In this document: positions 7,779 through 15,769 of the stretch, piece by piece
Layout of the letters: every line of letters starts with the position of its first letter
Position numbering within the stretch: position 1 is the first letter of the stretch
Assembly (NCBI RefSeq): GCF_001269925.1
Contig: NZ_LHVO01000056.1
Coordinates: 1-64,000, forward strand
DNA length: 64,000 bases
Source: Pseudomonas sp. MIACH
GTDB taxonomy: Bacteria; Pseudomonadota; Gammaproteobacteria; Pseudomonadales; Pseudomonadaceae
Reading direction: 5' to 3'
Made by a program: the position numbers and the translations under genes
Notes under the pieces: model-generated
Told to the model about the DNA's origin: nothing
What the model saw: the letters and a program-made list of their open reading frames with translations, nothing else
Database searches by the model: none

Positions 7779-10103
7779 TTAATTCATCCAGCCCTTGACC
7801 CAATCCATCACCGATTCCGCATCTGCAGGGGCACCGCCACCGCACGCAGCACCGGGTGGTGGTTCGCTGCCGCGAATATACGGCATCTGCACCGCGCCCG
7901 GACAGTTGGCATCGGAGCCCTGGCCGGTATGCGGATCAATCCAGGCCTGCACAATGTTATCCGGCTGCGGCATGTTCAACGGCAGCGGGTCAGCCTTGCG
8001 CATAAAACTGGTCCAGACCTGCAATGCGCCGGTGGCACCGGTAAATGGCGTCTTGCCATTATCGTCACGACCCAGCCACACCACTGCGAGCACATCCTGA
8101 CCGAAACCTGCGAACCAGCTATCGCGCGAGTCGTTACTGGTACCGGTCTTACCCGCCAGCGTCAGGTTGGAAGGCAACACCTTATAGACCGAGCTACCGG
8201 TACCTTCACGCATGACACGCTGCATGGCGTTCTGGATCAGATAGATGGAGCCCGCATCGAAACGCTGCTGAATCTGGAACGGATAGCGCTTGAGCGGCTC
8301 ACCCTCAGCCGTCAGTACACTGCGAATCCCGCGCATCGGGGTATTGAAGCCACCGTTGGCGAGGGTCTGGTACATGGTCGCCACCTCAATCGGCGTCATG
8401 GCGCCGGCGCCCAGCAGAATCGATGGGAAGGCCGGGAATTCGCGGGTAATGCCCAGGCGAGCGAGTGTCTTGAGGACATTCGGCACGCCAACCTCAAGCC
8501 CCAGCCGAGACGTGGAAATGTTGTAGGAATGCGCCAAGCCCTGATACAGGAATACCGTGCCGTGGGAGCGGCGATCAAAGTTCTGCGGCGTCCAAACCTG
8601 GCCGTCGGCCCCTTTGACCGACAGCGGGTCATCCGACAGCCAACTGGTGAGGGTGTATTTGCTCGGTTTTTCCAACGCCGTCAGGTAGACCGCTGGCTTG
8701 ACCAGCGAGCCGATCGGCCGCACCGCATCCAGTGCGCGATTGAACCCGGCAAAGCTGGCCTGGCGGCTGCCGATCATGGCCTGGACTTCACCGGTTTCCG
8801 GGTTGGTCACCACCATTGCGGCTTCTACTTCGTCGGCACCCTTACGGCCCGTCAAGCGTTTGAAGGTGTCGTTGACCGACGCTTCTGCCTTCATCTGCAG
8901 AATCGGGTCGAAGCTGGTGAAGATCCGCAGGCCCTCTTCGGTCAAGTCTTCGTCGCGATAGTCTTCACGCAACTGGCGCTTTACCAGATCGATAAAGCCT
9001 GGGAATGAACTGTCTGCCAACTTCCCGCGGGTTGTCACACCCAGTGGCATTTTCTTCGCCGCGGCAACTTGTTCAGCCGTGGCAACGCCTTGCTGCTCCA
9101 GCACATCGAGCACCAGGTTACGGCGCTCCAGCGCACGCTCGGGATTGCGACGCGGGTTGTAGTAGGACGGCCCCTTGACCATGCCCACCAACAAGGCCAC
9201 TTGATGCAGCTTCAACTCGGACAGCGGCTGACCGAAGAAGAACTGGCTGGCCAAACCGAAACCGTGCACCGCGCGCTGGCCATCCTGGCCGACGAATACC
9301 TCGTTGAGGTACGCCTCAAGGATCTCCTGCTTGCTGTAGTGCAGTTCAAGCAGCATCGCCATCATGGCTTCGGTGAGCTTGCGGGTCAGGCTGCGCTCGT
9401 TGGTCAGGTAGAAGTTTTTCACCAACTGCTGGGTCAGCGTACTGCCGCCCTGGGTCATCCTGCCGCCGGAAGTATTCACCCAGACGGCACGGGCGATCGA
9501 CTTCGGCGAAACACCCCAGTGACTATAAAAGTCACGATCCTCTACAGCCACCAACGTTTCGAGCAGATACGGCGGCACCTGATCAAGCTTGATCAGGATG
9601 CGATCTTCAAGATTCTTCGGGTAAATCCCGCCGATCATCAGCGGTTCAAGGCGTACCACCGGTAACTTCGAGCCGTTGAGCGAGGACAGCTCGGCCACAT
9701 AGTCGCCGGAGAAGCGCACGCGCACCGGCTGGGCTTTTTCCAGGCCTTCATAGAACTGAAAGCCGCGCGTATTGAGGTCGACGGTATTGCCGCTGACCGC
9801 CGCCGCGCCCGGACCATTGCTCACGGGTTCGCGTCGGTAGCCCAGGGCGTCGAGCTCGGTGAGGAAATCATCCTTGCTCAGCTTCTGGCCGGTGAACAGC
9901 TCCAGTGGGCGTGCATACACCTTGGCCGGAATGGTCCAGCGCTTGCCGGAGAATTTCTCCTGGACCACAGCGTCGAGGTACACCGCAAAGCCGGCGAGCA
10001 CCACAAGGCCCACCAGGCCGAGCTTGAGCGCCCAGCCAAGCCACGGACGCAGGCCGCGGGAAGGAGGTTTTTTACGGGAACGGGGAGATCGGGATCGAGT
10101 CAT
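7779..10103 (-). CDS. mrcB: Penicillin-binding protein 1B, bifunctional peptidoglycan synthase
   Basis: PBP1B polymerises lipid II and cross-links the strands in the periplasm. The 774-residue protein has a basic cytoplasmic tail, one transmembrane helix (about 22-44), a UB2H-like region (about 60-150), a GT51 transglycosylase domain and a transpeptidase domain. The glycosyltransferase motifs are EDRDF (catalytic Glu188) and GGSTLTQQ (219-226). The transpeptidase motifs are S466-L-V-K, S526-Y-N and K652-T-G. No other Met lies nearby, yet ATG 10103 has no Shine-Dalgarno sequence and follows a TATAAT box by eight bases, suggesting a nearly leaderless mRNA. Confidence 0.96.
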   Translation of the reverse strand: MTRSRSPRSRKKPPSRGLRPWLGWALKLGLVGLVVLAGFAVYLDAVVQEKFSGKRWTIPAKVYARPLELFTGQKLSKDDFLTELDALGYRREPVSNGPGAAAVSGNTVDLNTRGFQFYEGLEKAQPVRVRFSGDYVAELSSLNGSKLPVVRLEPLMIGGIYPKNLEDRILIKLDQVPPYLLETLVAVEDRDFYSHWGVSPKSIARAVWVNTSGGRMTQGGSTLTQQLVKNFYLTNERSLTRKLTEAMMAMLLELHYSKQEILEAYLNEVFVGQDGQRAVHGFGLASQFFFGQPLSELKLHQVALLVGMVKGPSYYNPRRNPERALERRNLVLDVLEQQGVATAEQVAAAKKMPLGVTTRGKLADSSFPGFIDLVKRQLREDYRDEDLTEEGLRIFTSFDPILQMKAEASVNDTFKRLTGRKGADEVEAAMVVTNPETGEVQAMIGSRQASFAGFNRALDAVRPIGSLVKPAVYLTALEKPSKYTLTSWLSDDPLSVKGADGQVWTPQNFDRRSHGTVFLYQGLAHSYNISTSRLGLEVGVPNVLKTLARLGITREFPAFPSILLGAGAMTPIEVATMYQTLANGGFNTPMRGIRSVLTAEGEPLKRYPFQIQQRFDAGSIYLIQNAMQRVMREGTGSSVYKVLPSNLTLAGKTGTSNDSRDSWFAGFGQDVLAVVWLGRDDNGKTPFTGATGALQVWTSFMRKADPLPLNMPQPDNIVQAWIDPHTGQGSDANCPGAVQMPYIRGSEPPPGAACGGGAPADAESVMDWVKGWMN

Positions 10104-10111
10104 GGCGGCGG

Positions 10112-10117
10112 ATTATA
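10112..10117 (-). promoter_or_regulatory. -10 box directly upstream of mrcB
   Basis: A perfect TATAAT on the minus strand ends eight bases before the mrcB ATG. The -35 region is poor (TGTTGA 16 bp upstream or TTGATC 14 bp upstream). A start near 10105 would leave two or three untranslated bases. Confidence 0.5.
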
Positions 10118-10155
10118 CGCACTTTATTGATGATCAACATGAGCCGGACAGCGGT

Positions 10156-10183
10156 TTGCACGACCGCCCGTAGCAGCCATAAT
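10156..10183 (+). promoter_or_regulatory. Candidate promoter of the APH/P-loop kinase gene
   Basis: TTGCAC (10156-10161) and CATAAT (10178-10183) are 16 bp apart on the plus strand. Predicted transcription starts about 30 nt before the GTG at 10222. Together with the mrcB -10 box this forms a divergent promoter region. Confidence 0.5.
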
Positions 10184-10221
10184 GCGCGCCATGATTTCCC
10201 CCCGACTCTGAAGGATCGCCC

Positions 10222-11778
10222 GTGAGCCAGTCACTGATCGCAGCCCTGCAAAACCCGGCTTTGTACCCTCATCCGGTTGAAGCGTTCCAAGTCATCGAAA
10301 CGCATATTTCCTGGGTCATCCTGACCGGTCCCTACGCCTATAAATTGAAGAAACCGATGAACTTCGGGTTTCTGGACTTCACCGACCTGGAAAAACGCGG
10401 GCATTTCTGCAACGAAGAACTGCGCCTCAACCAGCGTCTGACAACCGATTTGTATCTGGACGTGTTGCCGATTACCGGCACTGCCGACGCCCCGCAATTA
10501 GGTGGCGACGGTCCGGTGATCGAATACGCCCTGAAGATGCGTCAGTTCCCGCAAAGCCAACTGCTCAGCACCCTGCAGGCCAATGGCGAACTGACCGCCG
10601 CACACATCGATGAAATGGCCAGGCAGATCGCGCACTTTCACCTCACCGCACCTAAAGTGCCGCAAGACCATGTGGCCGGCACCCCGGATGAAGTGATTGC
10701 GCCGGTACGGCAGAACTTCGACCAGATCCGTCCATTCCTCAGCGACAAAGCCGACCTGATCCAACTGGAAGCCCTGCAAGCCTGGGCCGAAAGCAGCTTC
10801 GAGCGCCTGAAACCGCTGCTGGCACAGCGCAAGCTCGACGGTTTCACCCGCGAATGCCACGGTGATATTCACCTCGGCAACGCCACCTTGATTGACGGCA
10901 ACGTGGTGATCTTCGACTGCATCGAGTTCAACGAACCGTTTCGCTTCACCGATGTGTACGCCGACACCGGCTTTCTGGCCATGGACCTGGAAGACCGCGG
11001 CCTCAAGTCCCTGGCCCGTCGCTTTATCAGCCAGTACCTGGAACTGACCGGTGACTATCAGGGCCTTGAAGTGCTCAACTTCTATAAAGCCTACCGCGCC
11101 CTGGTCCGTGCCAAGGTGTCTCTGTTCAGCATGCCGAGCGAGGCAAGCCCGGTGCAACGCGCCACAACCCTGCGCCAGTACCGCAACTACGCCAACCTGG
11201 CGGAAAGCTACAGCACCATTCCATCGCGCTTCCTGGCGATTACCCATGGCGTCTCGGCAGTGGGCAAAAGCCACGTTGCCATGCGTCTGGTGGAAGCACT
11301 AGGCGCTGTGCGCGTGCGCTCGGACGTGGAGCGCAAGCGCATGTTCGGCGAGCAGCAGGTGGAAAACACGCCACAGGCCGGCATCTACGCATCCGACGTC
11401 AGCGCCAAGACCTACGCGCGCTTGAATGAAATCGCGGATACCGTGCTGCGCGCCGGCTTCCCGGTAGTACTGGATGCCACCTTCCTGAAACGCGAACAAC
11501 GCGACGCAGCAGCCAAGGTTGCCGAAGCAACGGGGGCGCCGTTCCTGATTCTGGACTGCAACGCGCCACACGCCGTTATCACCAGTTGGTTGGCGCAACG
11601 TCAGGCAGACAAAAACGATCCGTCCGACGCGACGCTAACCATTATCGAAGAACAGCAGGCCAACCGTGACCCACTGACCGCCGAAGAACTGCTGTTGAGC
11701 AAACGCGTCGAAACCAATCAAAGCGGGACTCTCGATGCGTTGGTGGCACAAATTCGCCAGCGCCTGCCAGGACTGTAA
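10222..11778 (+). CDS. Bifunctional APH-like kinase / P-loop ATPase
   Basis: The 518-residue protein fuses two nucleotide-using domains. The N-terminal half is an aminoglycoside-phosphotransferase-like kinase fold, with the catalytic loop HGDIHLGN (213-220) and the metal-binding Asp232 in IFDCIEF. The C-terminal half is a small P-loop kinase-like domain (from about 335) with Walker A GVSAVGKS (343-350), resembling zeta-toxin/adenylylsulfate-kinase-type enzymes. The start is GTG, with GAAGGAT eight bases upstream. Homologues with this fusion are common in proteobacteria, but the substrate is unknown; the sequence does not support calling it an antibiotic-resistance enzyme. Confidence 0.8.
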   Translation: MSQSLIAALQNPALYPHPVEAFQVIETHISWVILTGPYAYKLKKPMNFGFLDFTDLEKRGHFCNEELRLNQRLTTDLYLDVLPITGTADAPQLGGDGPVIEYALKMRQFPQSQLLSTLQANGELTAAHIDEMARQIAHFHLTAPKVPQDHVAGTPDEVIAPVRQNFDQIRPFLSDKADLIQLEALQAWAESSFERLKPLLAQRKLDGFTRECHGDIHLGNATLIDGNVVIFDCIEFNEPFRFTDVYADTGFLAMDLEDRGLKSLARRFISQYLELTGDYQGLEVLNFYKAYRALVRAKVSLFSMPSEASPVQRATTLRQYRNYANLAESYSTIPSRFLAITHGVSAVGKSHVAMRLVEALGAVRVRSDVERKRMFGEQQVENTPQAGIYASDVSAKTYARLNEIADTVLRAGFPVVLDATFLKREQRDAAAKVAEATGAPFLILDCNAPHAVITSWLAQRQADKNDPSDATLTIIEEQQANRDPLTAEELLLSKRVETNQSGTLDALVAQIRQRLPGL

Positions 11779-11803
11779 GAAAAATTTCTTGGTCGTGTCG
11801 CCT

Positions 11804-11823
11804 CCTTGGGCGCACGCCCAAGG
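11804..11823 (+). terminator. Perfect nine-base-pair hairpin between the kinase and pentapeptide genes
   Basis: CCTTGGGCG and CGCCCAAGG pair perfectly around a CA dinucleotide, 26 bp after the kinase stop. There is no T-run, so it may end the kinase transcript weakly. It also lies just before the TATAAT at 11835-11840, where it could affect promoter access. Confidence 0.4.
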
Positions 11824-11834
11824 AATAGTGGCAC

Positions 11835-11840
11835 TATAAT
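11835..11840 (+). promoter_or_regulatory. -10 box of the pentapeptide-repeat gene
   Basis: A perfect TATAAT lies 31 bp before the ATG at 11871, with AGGAG as the ribosome-binding site. No good -35 box is found at 16-18 bp; that position falls within the hairpin at 11804-11823. Confidence 0.4.
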
Positions 11841-11870
11841 GGCGTCATAATTCCAACAGGAGTCGTTTTC

Positions 11871-12215
11871 ATGAGTCAGCCCAAGCTTCTAGACACACCG
11901 CTCTACGCACTCCTGCATAAAGACGACATTCGTGGTTTTAATCAGCAGCGCCCTGCAGACGGCATTATCGATATGCGTGGTGGCGATTTCCGTGGCCTGG
12001 ACTTACGTGAACTGAACGCCATCGGTGTGGATTTCACCGACGCGTATTTTCGCTCCACCGACTTGCGCGGCCTGGATTTGCGCGACTGCTCTTTGGAAGG
12101 CGCCAGCCTGGCCCACGCGCAGATTTCGGGCACCTACTTCCCGCCTGAGTTGACTGCCGACGAGATCCTCATGTCGGTCAATTTCGGCACGCGCCTGCGC
12201 TATCGCACCAAGTAA
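11871..12215 (+). CDS. Pentapeptide-repeat protein
   Basis: This 114-residue soluble protein has a central run of pentapeptide repeats (about residues 37-83, for example FRGLDLRELNAIGVDFTDAYF and LRGLDLRDCSLEGASLAHA). These should form a short right-handed quadrilateral beta-helix. There is no signal peptide or membrane segment. Only about nine repeats are present, far fewer than in gyrase-protecting Qnr/MfpA proteins, so that function is not supported. The start has a good AGGAG site. The gene stands alone on the plus strand, and its role is unknown. Confidence 0.8.
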   Translation: MSQPKLLDTPLYALLHKDDIRGFNQQRPADGIIDMRGGDFRGLDLRELNAIGVDFTDAYFRSTDLRGLDLRDCSLEGASLAHAQISGTYFPPELTADEILMSVNFGTRLRYRTK

Positions 12216-12416
12216 GATTCGATCCAAGCCCGACTACGCGCAACGCGTAGCGGGCGCTTCACGCATGCCCGCCGTCAAAATCCCCGCGCCATTCTTATAA
12301 GCTTTTGGCCGTTTCGGACCAAAGAACCACGCTTTTCCTACTGAGCGCTACACTCCTGTTCAGGCTGTCCTGGTCACGATACCCACCGCACCATTCGGCC
12401 GTCGCAAGGAGGCTTG

Positions 12417-12689
12417 ATGAACGATGAGCTGCAACACCTGAAAAACCTCGGCAAGACGTCAGCACAGTGGCTGCATGCGGTGGGCATCCACAGTGCGTCA
12501 GACCTGCGCCGCCTGGGAGCCGTCGATGCGTATCGAGCAGTCAGGACGCGCGGGTTCCGCGCATCAAAAGTGTTGCTGTATGCAATCGAAGGGGCACTGA
12601 TGGATGTGCACTGGAACGACATTCCGGTCGAGCGTAAGGAGGCGTTGAACCGCCAGCTGGACGCTATTTCAACTCGGCAGAAGAATTAG
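12417..12689 (+). CDS. TfoX C-terminal domain-containing protein
   Basis: The 90-residue protein consists only of the helical, helix-hairpin-helix-like C-terminal domain of TfoX/Sxy (LKNLGKTSAQWLHAVGIHSASDLRRLG). The N-terminal TfoX domain of the competence regulators is absent. I start at ATG 12417 with AAGGAGG four bases upstream; the in-frame TTG one codon earlier would lie too close to that site. Such stand-alone domains occur in many non-competent bacteria, so a competence role should not be assumed. It is the last gene before prrF. Confidence 0.78.
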   Translation: MNDELQHLKNLGKTSAQWLHAVGIHSASDLRRLGAVDAYRAVRTRGFRASKVLLYAIEGALMDVHWNDIPVERKEALNRQLDAISTRQKN

Positions 12690-12767
12690 CTCGGCTAGTA
12701 GGCCCAATATTTACGGACATTTCGAACGGACGTTTGATGAAAACGGAAAATCGCGCGAAAACAATTG

Positions 12768-12800
12768 TTGACTCTCAAATGAGAATCGTTATGATTATCA
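12768..12800 (+). promoter_or_regulatory. Fur-controlled promoter of prrF
   Basis: TTGACT (12768-12773) and TATGAT (12790-12795) are 16 bp apart. The segment AATGAGAATCGTTATGATTA, starting at 12779, overlaps the spacer and -10 box and closely matches the Fur box consensus of alternating GATAAT units. Fur with Fe2+ would block this promoter, and iron starvation would open it. Confidence 0.85.
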
Positions 12801-12801
12801 C

Positions 12802-12914
12802 AACTGGTCGCGAGATCAGCCGATAACTGAAAGACCATTGGTTCGGACTCTCAGATTATCTCCTCATCAGGCTAATCACGGTTATTTGACCCGGCTCTTG
12901 CCGGGTCTTTTTTT
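12802..12914 (+). ncRNA. prrF: PrrF iron-responsive small RNA
   Basis: This RNA of about 113 nt matches the Pseudomonas PrrF family. It begins AACTGGTCGCGAGATCAGCC, contains the conserved single-stranded core CTCTCAGATTATCTCCTCAT followed by CAGGCTAATCAC, and ends in a GC hairpin with a T7 run. PrrF pairs with mRNAs of iron-containing proteins such as sodB and TCA-cycle enzymes and represses them when iron is low; this is family knowledge. Only one copy is in the window, whereas P. aeruginosa has a tandem pair. It is convergent with hmuV, whose stop codon is 20 bp away. Confidence 0.92.
12888..12914 (+). terminator. prrF intrinsic terminator
   Basis: GACCCGG pairs with CCGGGTC around a six-base loop and is followed by seven T. 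This is the Rho-independent end of PrrF. Confidence 0.93.
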
Positions 12915-12933
12915 GCCTGAAAAAAGGCACACC

Positions 12934-13701
12934 TCAGCGTGCAATGATCAGCGGGTGACCACGCTCCGGATGCGGCTGCACCAATACATCCAAGCCAAAC
13001 ACTGCTTTAAGCGGCTCAGGCCGAAGCACCCTCACCGGCGTATCCAACGCATGGGGACGCCCCTGCTCCAGCAGCAGGATACGATCACAGTAACGTGCCG
13101 CCAGGTTAAGGTCATGGAGGATCACCAGCACAGCCGCACCCCGATCGGCAAAGGTGCGAATCGCTTGCAGGGTCGTATGTTGATGCAAGGGATCCAGCAT
13201 CGATGTCGGCTCATCCAGCAGCAACGTCTGCCCCGCCTCACCGGGCCATAGCTGCGCCAGCACCCGCGCCAGGTGCACGCGTTGACGCTCGCCGCCAGAC
13301 AGCGCCAAGTAACTACGACCGCTCAAGTGGTCGACATCCGCCGCCTGCAAGGCTGCGCGTATAACTTCATCATCGCGCACACGCCCCGTCTGATGGGGCA
13401 GACGGCCCATGCCAACCACTTCTTCGACACGGAATGCGAAGTCCAGGGTCGAAGTTTGGGGCAACACTGCGAGTCTCTGTGCACGCTGCGATCCGCTCCA
13501 GTCTTTCAACGCCTGCGAACCCAGCCACACGTTGCCCTGATCGGGATGTAACTCACCGCACAACGCCCCCAGCAACGTACTCTTGCCTGCGCCATTGGGC
13601 CCCAGCACACCAAGCACTTCACCCGGCAGCAGGTCCAGCGTGACATCCGCCAGCACGATCTTGCGGCCACGCCGGATCTGCAGGTCTTCAACACGCAGCA
13701 T
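12934..13701 (-). CDS. hmuV: Haem ABC transporter ATP-binding protein
   Basis: HmuV energises haem import across the inner membrane with HmuU and HmuT. The 255-residue ATPase has Walker A GPNGAGKST (34-42), the ABC signature LSGGERQR (134-141), Walker B LLLDEP (160-165) and a downstream switch His in ILHDLNLAA. Its ATG overlaps the hmuU stop by one base, making it the last gene of hmuT-hmuU-hmuV. It ends 20 bp from the prrF terminator on the opposite strand, and I see no separate terminator. In P. aeruginosa the set is called phuTUV. Confidence 0.93.
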   Translation of the reverse strand: MLRVEDLQIRRGRKIVLADVTLDLLPGEVLGVLGPNGAGKSTLLGALCGELHPDQGNVWLGSQALKDWSGSQRAQRLAVLPQTSTLDFAFRVEEVVGMGRLPHQTGRVRDDEVIRAALQAADVDHLSGRSYLALSGGERQRVHLARVLAQLWPGEAGQTLLLDEPTSMLDPLHQHTTLQAIRTFADRGAAVLVILHDLNLAARYCDRILLLEQGRPHALDTPVRVLRPEPLKAVFGLDVLVQPHPERGHPLIIAR

Positions 13702-14738
13702 CAGGCACGTCCCCGCAACAACAGGTAAAGAAAAAACGGTGCGCCAATAAATGCCGTCACGATACCAATCGGCAATTCAGCCGGCGCCAAGGCCAGTCGC
13801 GCGACCAAATCGGCAAACAGCAACAAACTCGCGCCCGCCAGTATTGACGCCGGCAACAGAACGCGGTGATCCGGCCCGGCCAGCAACCTGACCAGGTGCG
13901 GCACCACCAGCCCGACAAAACCAATCATGCCCGCCGCAGCCACCGCAGCGCCCACACCTAATGCGGTACAGAACACCAACTCGCGCTTGAGCCCTTCAAC
14001 ATCAATACCCAGGTGACTGGCCTCGGATTCGCCGAGCAACAGCGCATTCAACGCCGTGGCCCGGCGCGGCAACCAAAGCGCCACACCGGCACTGACCAGC
14101 AATAAGGGCCATAGCCGCGAATAGCTCGCGCCGTTGAGACTGCCCAGGTTCCAGAACGTCAGGGTACGCAGGGTGGCGTCGTCCGCCAGGTAGGTGAACA
14201 GGCCCACCGCCGAACTTGCCAGCGCAGTGAGGGCAATACCGGCGAGCAGCATCGTCGCCACATTGGTCTGACCGTTGCGCCGCCCCAGTCGATAGACCAG
14301 CGCAGTCACGCCCAGCCCGCCAAGAAACGCGCATAGCGACAGCAGATAGGGCCCGAACGCCTCCGGCAACCCGCCGAAAAACGAACCGCCGACAATCGCA
14401 ATTGCCGCCCCCAGTGCCGCCCCGCTGGAAACCCCGACCAACCCCGGATCGGCCAACGGGTTGCGAAACAGCCCTTGCATGGCCACGCCCGACAGTGCCA
14501 ATACGCCGCCAACCGCCAGGCCGAGCAACGTACGCGGCAAACGAATCTGCCCCAGGATCAACTCAGCCTGCTCCAGGCCTTGCGCCTCGATCGGCACGCC
14601 CAGCAAGCGCAATGCTGCCTTGAGTGTATCCAGCAACGGCAAGCTCACCGGTCCCAATGCCAACGAAAGCCAGATGGCGAACAGGCATAGCAGCGACAGC
14701 CCGATAAACAGCGTTTTCGGTTTAACCAGAGTGGTCAT
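13701..14738 (-). CDS. hmuU: Haem ABC transporter permease (FecCD family)
   Basis: This 345-residue FecCD-family permease has about ten transmembrane helices, the BtuC-type architecture. It forms the haem channel as a homodimer with two HmuV subunits. Family segments are visible, including LPRTLLGLAVGGVLALSGVA and the coupling region around GFVGLVVPHLVRL. Its start overlaps the hmuT stop by four bases (ATGA) and its stop overlaps the hmuV start by one base, so all three subunits are translationally coupled. Confidence 0.93.
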   Translation of the reverse strand: MTTLVKPKTLFIGLSLLCLFAIWLSLALGPVSLPLLDTLKAALRLLGVPIEAQGLEQAELILGQIRLPRTLLGLAVGGVLALSGVAMQGLFRNPLADPGLVGVSSGAALGAAIAIVGGSFFGGLPEAFGPYLLSLCAFLGGLGVTALVYRLGRRNGQTNVATMLLAGIALTALASSAVGLFTYLADDATLRTLTFWNLGSLNGASYSRLWPLLLVSAGVALWLPRRATALNALLLGESEASHLGIDVEGLKRELVFCTALGVGAAVAAAGMIGFVGLVVPHLVRLLAGPDHRVLLPASILAGASLLLFADLVARLALAPAELPIGIVTAFIGAPFFLYLLLRGRA

Positions 14739-15613
14739 GGGGCGGGTTTAGCCTCTGACGGGTAAAAGCCGGCCGAGAGTTTCACAAGACTTTGCGGCAG
14801 GCGTGGCCCAAGCCCGCCCACCAGCAAGGTCGGGTCCAGCTCGAACACGCGGCCACGCTTGGCCGCCGGCGTCGAAGCCAGGATCGGATTTTCCTTGAAC
14901 AGCGCCGCGCGCGCCGCATCCCCCGTAAGGGCGCGGTCGGCAAACACCAGCACATCGGGGCTCAGCCCTGCCAACGACTCTACCGAAAACGGTTTGTAAC
15001 CACTGTGCGTGGCCAGGTTACGCCCGCCGGCCTGCTGCAACACCCAATCGCCCGCCGTGTCCTTGCCGGCAATCAGCGGCTTGCCGCCAGCATTACCGAT
15101 CAGCAGCAACACACCGGGTGCCTTCTGCGAGGCCCGAGCCTTGGCGACCCAGTTTTTCTGCTGATCAAGCGCCTGTTCATATCCGGCAAACAATTCACTG
15201 GCCTTAGCCTCACCTCCCAGCAACTTACCCAAGTGCTGGAGATTACCCTTCAAGGTCGGCAAATCCGGCTGCGCCGAGAACATTTCGACCTGGACACCTG
15301 CACTGCGAATCTGCGCCAGCACCGGCGGCGGCCCCATCTCTTCAGTTCCTACCAGCACCTGCGGGCGCAGGCTGAGAATGCCTTCGGCCGACAATTGCCG
15401 CTGATAGCCGATACTTGGCAATGCCTTGAGCGATTCAGGATGCTGACTGGTGGTATCGACGCCTACCAACTTCGATTCACCACCCAATGCCGCGACCCAT
15501 TCCGACAGAGCCCCACCGGCACTCACCCAGCGTTGTGGCAGTTCAGAGGCTTGCGCCCCATGGTTGACCAGCAGTCCGACAACAAGCGCAATAGCGCTGG
15601 CACTCAGGCGCAT
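14735..15613 (-). CDS. hmuT: Periplasmic haem-binding protein of the HmuTUV transporter
   Basis: HmuT captures haem in the periplasm and delivers it to HmuUV. I start at ATG 15613 (292 residues) rather than 14 codons upstream, because the shorter form begins directly with a signal peptide (MRLSASAIALVVGLLVNHGA, cleaved near ASE) and has GGAAGGA upstream. The mature protein is a two-lobed class III binding protein with the family segment WVSAGGALSEWVAALGGE and a conserved GTEEMGPP loop. It leads the operon behind a Fur-like promoter. Confidence 0.92.
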   Translation of the reverse strand: MRLSASAIALVVGLLVNHGAQASELPQRWVSAGGALSEWVAALGGESKLVGVDTTSQHPESLKALPSIGYQRQLSAEGILSLRPQVLVGTEEMGPPPVLAQIRSAGVQVEMFSAQPDLPTLKGNLQHLGKLLGGEAKASELFAGYEQALDQQKNWVAKARASQKAPGVLLLIGNAGGKPLIAGKDTAGDWVLQQAGGRNLATHSGYKPFSVESLAGLSPDVLVFADRALTGDAARAALFKENPILASTPAAKRGRVFELDPTLLVGGLGPRLPQSLVKLSAGFYPSEAKPAP

Positions 15614-15724
15614 AACAGGGTTTCCTTCCAAGGGCAGGGCCTTTCGAGCACTCATCGATGTGACAGATACACCCTGCCCGGCATCGAACTGAGCACCCAG
15701 TCAGCTAACGGGCGAAGCCGGCAT

Positions 15725-15752
15725 TTGATAATTGTTTGCATTTGAACGTCAA
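15725..15752 (-). promoter_or_regulatory. Candidate Fur-regulated promoter of hmuTUV
   Basis: On the minus strand TTGACG (15747-15752) and TATCAA (15725-15730) are 16 bp apart. The overlapping segment AAATGCAAACAATTATC matches a Fur 19-mer at about 12 of 17 compared positions. The promoter lies about 110 bp before hmuT. The Fur match is weaker than the one at prrF. Confidence 0.5.
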
Positions 15753-15769
15753 GGCACTTAAGGATTGAA

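Noticed and set aside
10222..11778. Aminoglycoside-resistance enzyme.
   Set aside because: Only the kinase fold is shared with APH enzymes; the fusion partner and chromosomal core location do not support a resistance role.
12417..12689. Competence regulator TfoX/Sxy.
   Set aside because: Only the C-terminal domain is present and there are no competence genes nearby.
12838..13251. A plus-strand ORF of 137 codons covering prrF and the end of hmuV.
   Set aside because: Its first part is the PrrF RNA and the rest is antisense to hmuV; there is no ribosome-binding site.
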